NCBI GenBank assembly: GCA_951799445.1
Contig: OX637289.1
Location: 29,574,245 to 29,638,244, forward strand
DNA: 64,000 nt
From: Pseudisothecium myosuroides
Lineage: Eukaryota; Streptophyta; Bryopsida; Hypnales; Lembophyllaceae
Reading direction: 5' to 3'
The position numbers and the translations under genes are program-made. Below, in pieces: positions 1-12,400 of the stretch (positions within the stretch are counted from its first letter, which is position 1; each line of letters starts with the position of its first letter). The notes below the pieces were generated by a model. That model had not been told where the DNA came from. It did not search any database and saw only the letters and a list, made by a program, of their open reading frames with translations.

Positions 1-154
1 TGCAATCTATTCTCTATTAGACAAATTTTTAGTTGAAGTCGTCAGTTTAACTCGTAGATGTCAAATTAAGCCCGTCGTCTGAGTTTTCAGTGTATTTCGA
101 ACACATGTGACCTTTAAGGGTTTAAGGGTAACGTAGAGGGAACTATGTCATTTT

Positions 155-440
155 AAGCATTTTAACATATGTAGGAGTGTGCTTTCATTGGGAGATCACT
201 ATAAAGCTATGGAGAGATCACTTTGGGTTAAACATGCCAAATTTGTTGAGATCATTTTTTAATGAATTTCTTATGCAATTTCTAACTGGTAGGTTTAGAG
301 TGCTATAAATGACGGTGGACAACTCCATTTCTACTGAAGGATCAGTGGTCGTAGACATTTGACTAAGAGTATGAATAGATGGGTTGCTGTTTGTAACAGG
401 GTTAGTGTAGGAGGCGGGATCAATGGTTTCCTGCTACTGG
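155..440. repeat. Dispersed intronic repeat, copy A
   Basis: About 290 bases upstream of the first visible sigma exon resemble, in the same orientation, the TNL intron at 7709-8045. Shared landmarks in order are a GCATTTTAACAT start, a TAGGAGTGTG motif, GGAGAGATCACT, TGAATTTCTTATGCAATTTC, and an ending around TATGAATAG, GGTTAGTGTAGGAG and TTTC. Copies differ by many substitutions and indels, so the duplication is old. No coding potential is seen. Bases 1-154 show nothing else recognisable. Confidence 0.6.
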
Positions 441-560
441 AAAGTCATAATAACCCTCAGCGTTGGGTCATAATTCTCTATCTCTATTATTTGACGGTGT
501 TGTTCGTTATCGAATAGGAGATGAATAGCATATAGCTAAGATGGTGCTTTTTTTCTGTAG

Positions 561-1806
561 GCAGGGGAGGGGACGAGCAGCGAAAAGGAAGATGGTAGAA
601 TCAAACATTATGCTAGTTCATTCTGTGGCTCAACAGTTCCATGGTCGAGGCCTCTCACATGATGATCTTTGTCAGCAAGGATTTCTGGGGCTTCTGAAGA
701 GCACCGAGAAATTTGACAGCACACGAAGCACAAAGTTCTCCTCTTTTGCCTTCTTTGGGATACAAAACCAGATGCGGATAGCAGCCGAGAAGTTTGGCCA
801 TGCGTTAAGGATAGGGCAGACGGTGTATGCGAATGTATCATCACTGCTACGACACAAGGATGACTTCGTCGTTCAACATGGCAGACAGCCTACATCCGAT
901 GAGCTTGTGGAAGTCTCTAAAATGAGTGCAAAAAAAATTCGTCAAGTGTTCCAGATTATGTCACCAGTGAAGTCACTGGATGCTTCAGGTTCGTGTTCAG
1001 CCAATCTCTTCAGCAACTCTTTATGTTCTTTCAAAAGAATCCCGGTCTTGCTGAATGGTATACTCTGGACCTTACCAAATAAAATATTAACCCTTAAAGG
1101 ACCAAAAATTTCATGGTTTAAAATGACTGAAGTGTATACTTCATAGATGGGACTAAATTTTATATCACCAGAATCAGTGAATGGCATCGCGGCTGTTGGT
1201 CTGAATAAATAAATTTCGATCAAAGAAAGTACCCATATGATCTATTCGAAAGTGCTAGAAAACTATTAAGGCCCAATTTGGGCTACTTGATCTTTTAGGG
1301 GTGAATATCGTGTCAATGTATTCGTACATGTCAGCTGAATTCCAATGTGGTGAATGAGAAGCCGCTTTAAAAATCAAGGCAATATATTCCTGGGGCGTGA
1401 TCTCATGGAATTTTTTCTCAAGTGGATATTCTGTACTGATGAAGACTTATGCTTTGCAGAGGCCAGGTCATGCGAGAGTCGTATTGATAGCCGAAATTCG
1501 TCTTTCGTGCAGCTGAAAGACAGTTCACCTGCATCTCACCCTTGGCTTTGTGCCCGTGATGAAGAACAAAAAGCCGAAGTCATTCGAGCACTTGCTTCAC
1601 TGACTCCACATCAGCAACATATCATGCACCTACGCTATGGGCTTGGGGGTCAGCCTCCCCTGTCAAGGTCTGAGGCAGCGTTAGTGCTGGGTGTTTCTTC
1701 TACAGCAGTATTGACCACCGAGAAGAGAGCGCTGGGGAGACTGCGGGAACTTGTTTCGGAAGAGGGATTTCTGAACTACCTGAATGATAGTTTTTGGCTC
1801 AGATGA
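561..1806 (+). CDS. SIG: Plastid-type sigma-70 factor, 3' two exons (partial gene)
   Basis: Nuclear-encoded sigma factor that would direct the bacterial-type plastid RNA polymerase to promoters. Two exons are supported. Exon 561-988 follows a pyrimidine-rich acceptor (AG at 559-560). Exon 1460-1806 follows an acceptor at 1458-1459. The donor at 989-990 and this acceptor join in phase to make a Glu codon. The first exon carries region 2: AAKRKMVESN, then LVHSVAQQF, RGLSHDDLCQQG and EKFD with KFSSFA. Region 3 (SDELVEVSKMSAKKI, SPVKSLDA) follows. The last exon carries region 4, with LTPHQQHIMHLRYGL and a helix-turn-helix (LSRSEAALVLGVS). The stop is at 1804-1806. Exons for the transit peptide and region 1 must lie upstream, outside the window or unrecognised in the first 540 bases. 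Which SIG subgroup it belongs to cannot be told. Confidence 0.85.
1091..1301. mobile_element. Degenerate TTAA-type element in the sigma factor intron
   Basis: The left end is TTAA (1087-1090) followed by CCCTTAAAGGACC, the same terminus as the elements at 24699, 33235 and 29798. The right end reads GATCTTTTAGGGG followed by TGAA, a decayed form of the inverted end. It lies wholly inside the 989-1459 intron, so it should be removed by splicing. Only the ends match well; the interior is unlike the larger copies. Confidence 0.4.
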
Positions 1807-2861
1807 GGCTCTTTCCAGAGCCTCAGGTTAGCCTATTCTATTGATCTATATTATTTTTTGCCATTGGGTTGTGCTTTGGTGTGCCTCAGTACTCAATCCA
1901 TGGTTTCATTTTGATCGTTTGTTCCCTTAGCATTGAATGACATCTCTACTAGGAGAGATGATTGAGAGAGTTTTAGTGCAACATTGAAACTTAGCAAAAG
2001 GAGAAATTATAGACAGAAAAGTATTTGCGATTAATGCATCTCAGTGCTAAACTCGAGTGTACAATGCTTCACTAGACTGCCATCCAGATTATTGTATGCA
2101 GTTATTCTCTGCTTATTATATTAATATCACCGGTGCTCAACCATTTTGCTGTGACTACTGGTAATTGGACCATTTTGAAAAATATGATTGATGCGATATT
2201 CTGTTAAATTCACCAGTGTAGATTTGAAATCTATTGGTTTGATATGTTTTCGAATCAGAGACTAATATTTGGTACTCTGAAGGTGGAAGAGTTGAATGAG
2301 TACCAGTAGTCGAAGGTGCAAGAAGGCGAGAGTTGGATGGAAGGGCAAAGGATGCATCATAATCTGAATAGGTCTATCAAAGGTAACGGTGCGGACTGTC
2401 TGCGGCCTTAGTTACCCCCAGTAGCCCCCGAGTCGGTATTCTTCTCGAATGACTCCTATCATGCAAAAGTGAAGGAGGTTGTATATTAGTGTCACTGTGG
2501 CAATTTAGATGGTTTAGTCGCTTAGGTTAATCGATTAAAGCATGGAGATTCCAGTTGGACAATCTCGCTTGGTAGAGAGGCTTTCGAAAGTGGAGATGGC
2601 AGTATTTGTCATCCATATGTTTCTTGCAAATCGTATCATGAGTGGGTTCGTGTGCATGTCTGCAATCGCAACATAGATTTTTGCACTGGATGTGATACTG
2701 TTCATGCTGTTCTTATCAGTGGGAGGACAGATGTCTAGTCGTGAATGTTCGCCTCTACATCAGAAGATGCTACAGTAATTCTGCTACAGTTCTGTAGACC
2801 TACTATTCTGCATAAAACAACCCCTAAGTTAATCTTGGCCTCAGCGTCGTTACTGGGTTAA
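1807..2861. other. Intergenic, no gene seen
   Basis: This stretch downstream of the sigma factor gene presumably contains its 3' UTR. No convincing coding exon, RNA gene or repeat with a paired copy was found. A short CCCCTAAGTTAA at 2820-2831 resembles the terminus of the adjacent TTAA element and may be a fragment of one. Confidence 0.5.
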
Positions 2862-3498
2862 CCCCTAACTGCCCAAGGCACCAGAATCTGGTGTTTGCAA
2901 AACTTCGAGGTTAAATAAAGCCTAACCAAGTTGCTATTTTTAGTAGTTTATATTTTTAGAAAATTCTTCTTGAAGTCTAGTTTTAGCATTGCAAATCCGA
3001 TCTTGAAAATAAATGATAGTGATTTTTCTATTCACGATTTTGTGCAAGGGTACCTAGTGCAATGTTGACTTCCCGTAGCGTTGAGAGCTTTTAGAAATGA
3101 GCCTCAAATACACTAGATCTTGGAGAAAAAATCACATTCAAAATTCATTTAAAAAAATTCTAGAGTAGATTTTAAGAAACCATAAATTGATTGGGGTTAT
3201 ACATGTTAGGCCCTTTAGCCTCATATTTTTTTGGTCACCAAATTTTTAGATTTGACTTGTGTAAAGAAGATTGAAAGAATTTTGCAGTTTTAGCACCCTC
3301 CTGGTCAAACGTTATAATCTTTCACTTTATAAGTGATATTGTTGTGTTTTCTTTTCCTACGAGATCTCTAACATGTCTAGTTTGAATTTGTACGATTACA
3401 ATTCAAAAAAAATTGATACAACATATCAAAATGTTGTCATTTTGTTCAATTTAGAGCAAATTCCAGGAAGCTCAAAACAGGCCTTGGGCATTTAGGGG
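2862..3498. mobile_element. TTAA-flanked TIR element, subfamily B
   Basis: A 637-base non-coding element lies between TTAA (2858-2861) and TTAA (3499-3502). The inverted termini are CCCCTAACTGCCCAAGGC and, read inward from the right, CCCCTAAATGCCCAAGGCC. The interior matches, in inverse orientation, the element at 34225-34875. Shared blocks include ones around AAGATCTAGTGTATTTGAGGCTC and TAGTTTGAATTTGTA. It has no transposase and is a non-autonomous element. The TTAA duplication and CCC start are like piggyBac elements. Confidence 0.7.
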
Positions 3499-3575
3499 TT
3501 AAGGACAGGAGAAATACATCTATCCATACTGCAAATGATTTTTGAATTAGTGCAGCACAGCAAGAAGAGGAAGAG

Positions 3576-3838
3576 GGAGGACACTAAATCCTCCATTCGA
3601 AGTGGGCCCTGCGGGCCAAATTTACCCCTGGAGAAAATGCAGGAAATTTTTATTTTTCACACAAATTTTTTTGCAAATTTTGAATTTATATTTGCGATCA
3701 AAGACCCCAAATGCTAGGAGAGGCTAGCAACATATCCTAGACACGGCTAAAACTGGGGGCTTTTTTTCACTTTTATCCCCCCAAAACACAAAATTCACCC
3801 CGCTGGTCCCACTTCGAATGGAGGATTTAGTGTCCTGC
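3576..3838. mobile_element. Small MULE-type MITE with perfect 9-bp duplication
   Basis: A 263-base element with inverted ends of about 34 bases. The left end begins GGAGGACACTAAATCC and the right end, read inward, begins GCAGGACACTAAATCC. It is flanked by identical 9-bp repeats GAGGAAGAG at 3567-3575 and 3839-3847. Length, TIR and a 9-bp target duplication fit a Mutator-like MITE. The interior is AT-rich and non-coding, so short open frames here are not genes. Confidence 0.75.
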
Positions 3839-3847
3839 GAGGAAGAG

Positions 3848-5431
3848 TACCGCGAGGCTAATATTTGCCTCTTGCCGACAATTTCAGCAGATCTTAAGTT
3901 AAATCCACTGCCTGTGTCTCTCAGCACTTGCCAGGTGGACTGAACATACGCAGGTATTGCCAAGTGGACCATAACAGTTGGCATATGAATCTATTGTATA
4001 CGGAGTATTATATGAACTGAGATTGACTTTTTGTGCCATTGTAGTTGCCAGGTGGAGGTCACGGTGAGACAGGTGGCTGTTACCAGAGGAATAAAGGTTT
4101 TCTTCGCACAGTGTGATTCGTTGCTTGCTCGGTCGCTCCATTATTCCTCCCCTATTATTACGTGCTCATCAAATCCTACCGACATCGAGTTTCTTTTTAG
4201 TTTTTTATTCCATTTCAATCATAATTCTACTACGCGTTTTGCAATGTCGGGCACTTGTTTCCAGTCCCAGTTTTACGTGTATATAGTGTGCTCAGCATTT
4301 TCTGTCCGTCGTTGGCAATCTTTTGATCGAGTAGCTTTTGGATACATCCAGTTCTCTCATTGATTTGCAGCTTCTGCAGACAAGACTTGTTTCAGAATGC
4401 TTGAAGAGTGGACAATTACCTCTTTGTTTGTGTTGAGAGAAAGGTTCATTGAAGCATCGGTATTGATGTTGCGACATCAAGTCTCTGGCAACAACGTTCA
4501 CCACTCTTACAGCAGGTTTGTGGCAGATCAATATCCTCATGCTTCACAGTATTGTTATATGGTTTAGAAAAGCCTGGTTGTTGTGAGTGGTCTTTTATAC
4601 GTTTGGCTTAAGCTGATTTTTTTTAGTAATTGTGGCAGAGAATTGGTGCGAGTGATAAGATATTTCAGCTCTATCGGTGATGACCTCCGACCATTAGTGT
4701 TCCTTTCAGCAACTAAAGATCTCCTCCGAAGCAGCTTTGATGGTGGATTCCTAGCTGAGTGAGAGAGTCTAGAATGTCGGGAGGCGTGAGATACCATCTT
4801 CACATATTTGAAGGTTCAATTAGAAGAATCATGGTTATTGTCATTAGTTCGGCAGTTTCACGGTAGCATCTGTTTAAGGCTGTTGGCTGCAGTCTTGGAA
4901 GCAAGCGATTTTATTGTAGAATCCGTGGCACTTGCACAGCTCATTCGAAAACTGCCAATATAACGATTATGTCCATAAGATCAATAAATCTGTCCGAATT
5001 GGATGTGGACATGTGAGATGTGGAGATGCCTAGCTGCGAGGTGGAAAGTTTTCAACAACTTGATGGGAGGTATTTCGCGACATTCTCTACATTCTTTTGG
5101 GATATTCATCGCACACGGGCTTTTCAGTTGTACAAATATCAAATGGGCCTTTTAGTTGCTAATTTAGTTTCCTTTTTCCCCTCCTACCTCAACTTCCTCC
5201 TCTTAGATCAGCTAACTTTGCAATCAACCATCTTAGATAATTGGTCGTGGAAGTCTTCAAACCAACACACCTCTGGAATCATAACCTTTTTAATATTGTA
5301 GGATCATCCGGAGTCTTGTCAATCGTGAATCTCTTCGCTATTTTGGAAGCTATAATAATGGATTATTAGCTTCCAAACTGGACTTTCTATTTTTAGTTTA
5401 GGCACTAAGGAATTAATTGCAATTCAGTGCA
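3848..5431. other. Upstream region of the TNL gene
   Basis: Non-coding by inspection. It should hold the promoter and 5' UTR of the TNL gene. A TATA-like GTATATAG occurs near 4278, too far from the start codon to be assigned without an intron. Open frames in this stretch lack family resemblance. No repeat pair was recognised. Confidence 0.4.
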
Positions 5432-8400
5432 ATGGAAAACATGACGCGTTTGATTGATTGCAGGGACGATAAACCGTCTCTACTTCCAACCCGAACTATA
5501 TTCCTTAGCTACAGTGGCTTCCAGGAGGCCTTTGTGGAGCAGCTCTACTGGGACCTTCGGAACCGTGGTCACACGGCGCTCTTCTTCGACAAGAGCTCCG
5601 ACAGTTTGCCCCGAGGCAAGGCCTTTCCCGAGCGCATAGTGGAGGCAGCCAGGCAGTGTGTGGTAGCAGTGGTGGTCCTCTCGGAGCAGTACCTCATGTC
5701 CAAATGGCCCATGCTGGAGCTTGTGGCCTTTGTGGACGCACAGAGCACCTGCAACCCCAACCTCGACATCCTACCTTTGTTTTACAAGCTGAATGTTGGT
5801 GACTTGAAAGATGTTAAACATCTTTCAAGATGGAAGGCGGAGTGGCAGAGATTGGCGGCTATTGATGCCAGAGTGAACCCTGGGAAGTGTGAGAAGGCTC
5901 TCGGAATTCTCAATCAGAGAAATGGCGAGAAGTTCTCCGAATACGGAAAATCTGAGGTCAGGTACAGAAAAGCTATTTTGAGGAGTCTTTACAAACTGTC
6001 TCGGCCGTATCTCAAGTACTACAGGCCTCCTATGGTGGGCAGATCTCGTCTGATTCAAGTGAGTTTCTGGCACGAGGACCATCTGTTTATTTATGAATTT
6101 TTATTAAGCAATAGTTGCCTTTTTATTAAATACGAGACTGAAGTTGTAATGTTTTCAAGTCCAAGAGAGTTTGCAATAAAATTAGTTTATTTTAGGAACA
6201 TTTGGACAGTATCAAAAAGAGACTCTTCCTTGTGATCCATATGGGGTCTCCTTACGGTTACAGTGATCATACAAAGTCCTCTCTATGATTTATATGGAGA
6301 ATCTTCCTTATGACATATGTGGAGGCTATTAAATAATCACCATGACAATAGGGAGACCTCCCCATAGATCGCTTGAATATTCTATTCATGAGCTGCCTAA
6401 AAGTTCCTGAAACAATCTAATTTACCGTTTGTAGATAGTGCTTGAAGAAGTTTGAACTGACACCTGCTGTTCTTGATAAATATCCAGATAATAGTAGGGG
6501 AGCTTGAGAGGCAGAGCAGAGTGAATAGTGGTCGGCCTGCAGTACTTGGCTTGTACGGACTAGGTGGCATGGGCAAGACGCTTCTTTGTAAGGCGTTGTG
6601 CAGCCATTTTCGTGAGCAGTATGCTGGACGGGTGTGCCATGTAGAGTGCTCAAAGTCACTCGGAAATCTGGACTTGCAGAATTTGATCCTGGATGAGCTT
6701 GCTGATGCAAACAAGAGTAGGTCTAAAACCTGTGAAGAGGTAAGAATTAGAGTCTTGCTCCGTATTATAACAAAATCATATGCGAAGAACTGCCTATGTA
6801 TTCACTAATAGGGTGGAATTTGTCTGAATTTGGTCCAGAATGATCATGTTGCTTTGTAGTGGTTCGGAAGGTCATTAACTGCTCTACCTCTGTCCTATTT
6901 TTCACAGGCCCTAATGTCCATTTCTCTGAATTTACCTCGTGAAGCTGTTTTCCTGGCTCTTGACAATGTACAAGATGGCGACTTGCATTGGCTGCAGTCT
7001 ATTTTCAACAGCAATCATAACTCGGAGAGCAAGTATGTGGTGACGTCACGATGTTTCAGCAATGTGCAAAGCATTGTGAGGGACAAAGACTTGTGTTGGG
7101 CTATTCCGTCTTTGACAGAGAACGAAGCGTTGGAACTCTTTGTGCGAAGTGCAGTTCCAACACTTCGTGTGAAAATCCCACGCTCCTTCTCCACAGACCA
7201 GCAGACACTGAACATACTAAAAGGTTGCATTAAGGAATGCTTATTCTCTAATGATGTGCAAGACTGTCTTAGTCAGAGTTCAGTAGCTCAGGGGCACTAC
7301 AACCCCATGTTGTTGCAGATTCTGGGCTCCTCCATTAAGGAAACCAAATCTTCAAACCCCGTGAACTTCATTGAGAAGTGCAGAATGTGGGGAAAGCTGC
7401 AGCATTTCCACAAACATCCAGTTTTTGAGATCCTCAGAACGGAGTATGACGCACTCTGCCCTCAACGATGCAAACTGCTGTTTCTTGATATAGCGTTGTT
7501 TGCATCTCGTGAAAAACTAAGGAAGCTGGATGACCTTTGCGCTTGGTTAGAGGGAATGCACGACTGTGGCCGAGAAGAAATCCTCCACAATGTCAGTATT
7601 ATTACACCCAGATGTTAATATCAATCAAATGTTATCTCTTTCAGTATGGCGACAGTTTTTACCTTGCTTACTCTTCTTACTAAGGTTGAGGATACTATTT
7701 GCGTCAATTTTAGCATTTTAACTTTTAACATACTTAGGAGTGTGAGTCTTAGAAGATCAATATGTTGAGCTTTGGAGAGATCACTCTGGGTACAAGAGAA
7801 AAGTCTGCTGAGATCGATTATATACCACAATGTATGAATTTCTTATACAATTTCAAATGCAAGAGGTTGTAAATCAATTTTAGTGCGGTAGGTGACCCAT
7901 TTCCATTCAAAGACCATTGACATCTAGACAAGTAATGCTTACCCCACTTCCTAAAGAATCCAACCAACTGTATGAATAGGTGACAGAGTTGGTGTAACAA
8001 GGATTAGTATAGGAGACGTAATCAGGCTCCCTAACGGTTTCAGAACCCTCTACCTTAACCTACAAACGATCATACCCTAGAAAAGCTCAGTAATACTACT
8101 ACCATCATTTGCATAGTAGAAGCGAGTTTCCTGTCTATGTCCTGATCCGTTCTGATCTGCTTTGCTATGTTCGATTTGCAGCTGAGAAAGCTGAGGAGGA
8201 GTTCTCTGATTGAGGATTGGGAGACCAACGCGCAGTCTCAAATCCTATTCCACGACTTGTACAAAGATTTTGCAGCCTATGAGCTGCAACAAAAGGAAGC
8301 AGACAAGAGATGGGCAGTGTACAATACCACCAACCTGTGTGGCCTCCCGCAGAACCTGGAGGGCTCTCCACCGGGTCGAAACTGGCCAGACCTGGTGAGG

Positions 8401-9192
8401 GTCTCCCTCCGCATCGAGCCCCAACTGCCAGGACCCGGTCCTCAACCGGATCTCCAGGTCCTCCAATCGATCGTCTTAGCCTCTCCTCCGGTCCTGTTCC
8501 CGAGCCGAAAGAAGATCCAGCAGTGGGAGAATGTGCAGCTCCTTTGCTTAGAAGGCTTTGAGTCCCAAGTACTGGACATATCCCCACTCAAATGCCTCCG
8601 CAGCCTCAAACTGGTGAGCTATGAATTACGAACCTTGAAAGGATGTGACAAACTCGAGCAACTCAGGTTTGTGGAGCTGGACTGCAGTGGGTTGCGAGAC
8701 GGGTTGGAATTTCCCAAGCGCTCCAAGTTGCAGGAGCTCGTGACGGGAGAAATCTATTCTCTCCAGAGTCTTCGTCTTCCAGGGAGCTCTGGCAGTGGTT
8801 TGCAGGTTTGCAAGCTCCATGGGTGGAACAAAGCCCTTCCTATGAAACTTGACCTTAGCAATCACTGTCTGTTGAGAGAAGTCGCCATTGTTCACTCGGT
8901 CTGGGACTCGGGTCGTGCAAGCTTGTGGGGGAGCTGGAGTCTCAGTTTACTGGGGCTTCAATTTTTGACGAAACTAGTGGACTTGACGTTGGTTAAATTG
9001 CCGATTGGGGCGTTACCAGGGCTTGAGAATCTAGTGGGTTTGGAAATTTTGAACCTGAGTGGCTGTGCTAAGCTGGAAGTACTGCCTGATTTGAGGACAT
9101 TGTTGCGGCTGGTGCGGGTTGATAGGTACGGGTGTGAGAAGTTGCCACTTGACCAACCTCGGGTGTCCCGTGAGTGTAGAGTGATGACATAG
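5432..9192 (+). CDS. TIR-NB-LRR (TNL) immune receptor, four exons
   Basis: Predicted intracellular immune receptor of about 857 residues. Exons are 5432-6058, 6488-6739, 6908-7591 and 8182-9192, and all junctions are phase 0. ATG 5432 is the first ATG in the TIR frame. Exon 1 encodes a TIR domain (TIFLSYSGFQEAF to the SKWPMLEL segment, whose Glu is at the usual catalytic position). Exon 2 has the P-loop GLGGMGKT. Exon 3 has a Walker B-like VFLALDNVQD, an RNBS-B-like SKYVVTSRC, a GLPL-like YNPMLLQILG and an RNBS-D-like CKLLFLDIALFA. Exon 4 begins with an ARC2-like end (LFHDLYKDF) and continues into leucine-rich repeats (LENLVGLEILNLSGC). The third donor is a weak GTCAGT. Walker B has Asp-Asn instead of Asp-Asp. 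A broken second copy of the 3' end lies at 38818-39182. Confidence 0.85.
7709..8045. repeat. Dispersed intronic repeat, copy B
   Basis: It occupies most of the third TNL intron (7592-8181) and is the partner of the repeat at 155-440. Shared landmarks are TTAACATACTTAGGAGTGTG, GGAGAGATCACT, GAATTTCTTATACAATTTC and GTATGAATAG. The function and class are unknown; no clear terminal repeats were seen. Confidence 0.6.
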
Positions 9193-9463
9193 ACAGAATA
9201 TACTACGAACCTACAATGAGAAGAATCTGTGTAGTTTTGGGATCAGGAGTAGAGTTCGTTTTGTTGAGCAGGATACTTGTGTGCAAGGGAACGGTCGACT
9301 GAAGTGTCACTACAGTGTTGGCCTTCTGACTTCTGAGGAGTTAGAATTTACATGAGACTGCAAATAGCCAAGTGTAGAGAAGTGTAGAGAAAAATATCGA
9401 GTTTAGGATTCACTTATTAGCCCTTCAATGCCCAAATCGTTTTTTTGATAATCTTGGTTAATA
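8829..9463. repeat. Duplicated block, copy 1, part 1 (TNL 3' end and downstream)
   Basis: This stretch matches 38818-39460 at high identity. It begins inside TNL exon 4 and continues past the stop. It is resumed after the mariner element (12857-13134) and again near 18773-18912. Alignment therefore shows one ancestral block of about 1.05 kb now split twice in copy 1. The part beyond the TNL stop, 9193-9463, has no gene. Confidence 0.88.
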
Positions 9464-12400
9464 CTCCCTCCGTCCCGAAATAAATCCAAGGTTTCCATAT
9501 ATACTTGTCCCAAATTAAATTCGGTTTTTCTTAATAACTTTTGCATATAGTATCCAAATGTTGCATTCTTTGGTGCGTTGGAACCTCCTTTCACTTCTTA
9601 ACAAGAGCATATGAAAATTTGACTACTCTAAAAATAGTAATCAGACTCAATAGCAAAAGTGGCGGTTTAGGGATACCCACCTTTCATATGCAAGATCAAC
9701 AAATTGATCTATAAGTTATTGAAGATATGGTTTAAGAGTGGGCCATGTGGGTTTGTCTTATGGTCCAGATTTTTAGACCTATGTAGTCCAAAACCAGACA
9801 TGACCAACTCTAAATAAGAACTTTACCACAATATGTGAGGAATGGAGGCCATCAAATTTATTTTTTTACACACGTAACGCAACATTCTCCAAACTGTAAC
9901 ATTACAAAGATCAGGTAGACTAAATGAACCTAAGCTCCTTGCAAGTCTAACTAAGCAGCTTCCTTGTCCCAAATGGAATTTGGTGTTTCAATGGTTCATA
10001 GAAATGAAGCTTTGAACGTGCTTGATGGTGTCATCTGGGCATTGTAGAGTGACCGGTAGTTCCCCTCGGCGTTGCATCTTTTCCTTGCCCATGTGCAGTT
10101 GTTGGTAGTGATTGCTACCATCTGATAGCATGACTTGGACCATGCACTGCTGCCATGAGAGGAAAATATTGTTCAATTTGTCTTCCTCCATGTTCCAGAA
10201 AGCATTGTCAGTGGCCTGAATGAGAGAGTCAATATCCTTTTGTGAAAGTCCATGCTGCAGCGATTGAATAGCACGAAAGAGGCCCAAATCAAGAACATTC
10301 ATATCAGGGCTGTTTGGAGGTTGGCAACTGAATGTGATATTGAAGCCATTTTGCTTGAGAGCGGCCGCCAAATCAGGTTCATTGCCGGTGGGGTGAGGCT
10401 TGGCGTTATCTTGTTGCACAATAATATTGTTGCCCATTGTAGTCTTGCCAACCCAAGCACGCGGCCATTTTTGATGGATTGCCGGGATGAGCTTCTCAAT
10501 CAACATTGACTTTACCACCTCTTTCATGACATTGTCAATAGGTTTGGTTACCATCGTTCCATGCACTCGGTTCTTGCTTGTCCTCTTAGCAAGCTCTTGG
10601 AATAAAAAGGGAAAAATCCCAATTTTTCCATCAAAGCGTTGATTCTTTATAGTATCCCACCGAGGACGAGCCACTGCTGCAAGGAACATAATTTTGGGAA
10701 TGAAACGTTTATTCCTTGTCATTCACAATGGTGGCTCCTCGTCCATTGCCATATAGAAGGTGGCCTTCGTCTCGGTCAAATAAAACCACTTCTCGTCAAT
10801 GTGAATTCAGTCCATCATGTCTTGAAATTGTAATGGATGGGCGGGATCCAACATAGATAAGCAAAATTGAACACGAGCAATTTTGTTCTCCTTTGTCAAT
10901 AACGGCTTCACTGCATTTGAGTGACGCTTGATATCACCTGCTTGGAGTCGCCTATGAAGTATTGTCTTAGGAATGTTCATATGGGCGGCTGTTGAGCGAA
11001 TATTCTTTCTATTGGATAATGGTATCTCCTTCAACTTTTCCACATCCAAAACCTTTCGCTTGCGCCCCACTCGGCCCCATTTCTTAGAAGACACAACAAC
11101 GGCAATGTGTCCTTCTGCTAGGGATTGTTGGCCCCTCTTCCAAATTGCAGATATTGTGTCTCGGGTCACACCAAATGACTTGGCCACGTTGCTTAAGGCT
11201 CCTCTAGCCAGTACATGAGGTGGCCCAGGGTCCTTCACTTGGACAAGGAGTGACTGGTACACAGCTTGCTGTTGTTCGTCAGTGAGATTGTGCTTCTTCT
11301 TTGTGGAGTCCGTAATGGAATTTTGAATGTTGCCAACAACATTGGAGATGTCTTGGAGGATGCCTTCTTCATCGGCTTCAGCAGTCGGACGTCTGTGGCC
11401 TTCCATTCTTGAACTCGAAGTACTGAAGTTAATCAAATGAATCTTTCAGGAAAATTACTGGTGAAAACAATATACTTGTAACAACAAGTGATCAAATGCA
11501 ATTCCAAAAAACTTCATGATGACTACAACTAAGCATTTCCAAAGAGCTTTATGATAACCAAAACAAAGCAGATGATGGGAAACAGAATCAAGTTCAACAA
11601 CAGGTTAACTTACCCACACAGTATGGTTTGGTCAATAGGTCCTCGGCCCACCCTATCCAATTTATACAAAATGAAGGCCAGAAAAATGGGGGTAGCCCTA
11701 GGAAACACGTGATGAACTCAAACCCAATACAGAGGCAGGAGTGCAAAATCAAACATGCCATGGAAAACTACCAACAATTCACATTCTAAAGCAAAAGCAG
11801 AGGGACTCAAGAGTACATACTCAATCATAGAAACGAATCAGGTCCTCATGTAATGTGCTAAGTGAATTTGTAACTACTTGAATACTGAAAATGAAAGGCA
11901 GCATGAAGGCCTTACCAAAGACTGAAATCATTCCAATGCTTGAAAGAATTGCAAGAGGACCGTTCCTGTCCGTATTCTTGATCTCCTCAATCAAATGTTC
12001 CACACAATCGTATCCATAAAGAGAATACTGGCTCACAACAGAGCACTATAAACGAGAATTTGGATGCCAGTAGAATCTATTCGATAGGTGTAGCTCAATG
12101 AAGACACATGAAAAACTCAACACATGGAGTTCGGGAATTACTGAACACTCGAGATTTTTTTTTCTTCAAAGGCTACCATAAGCTGAAGATTGTATGTACA
12201 AGGAATACATAATAATTTTTTTAATGAGCATTTGCAATTGTGCAAATAGAGCTTCTAAAGAATGGTGTGAATAACCATACCCTCCGAAGAAGTACTCCCG
12301 AGCAGCATGAATATCATGAACTGGAATCGCCAGGTGGAATTGTCACCACAGAATTACGAGCCCTTACTTCCTTCGCCCCGAGGCACTTCGAGTGCTAGGT

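Noticed and set aside
8165..8587. 140-codon minus-strand frame opposite the TNL LRR exon
   Set aside because: It is a shadow of the TNL coding exon, whose frame has domain support.
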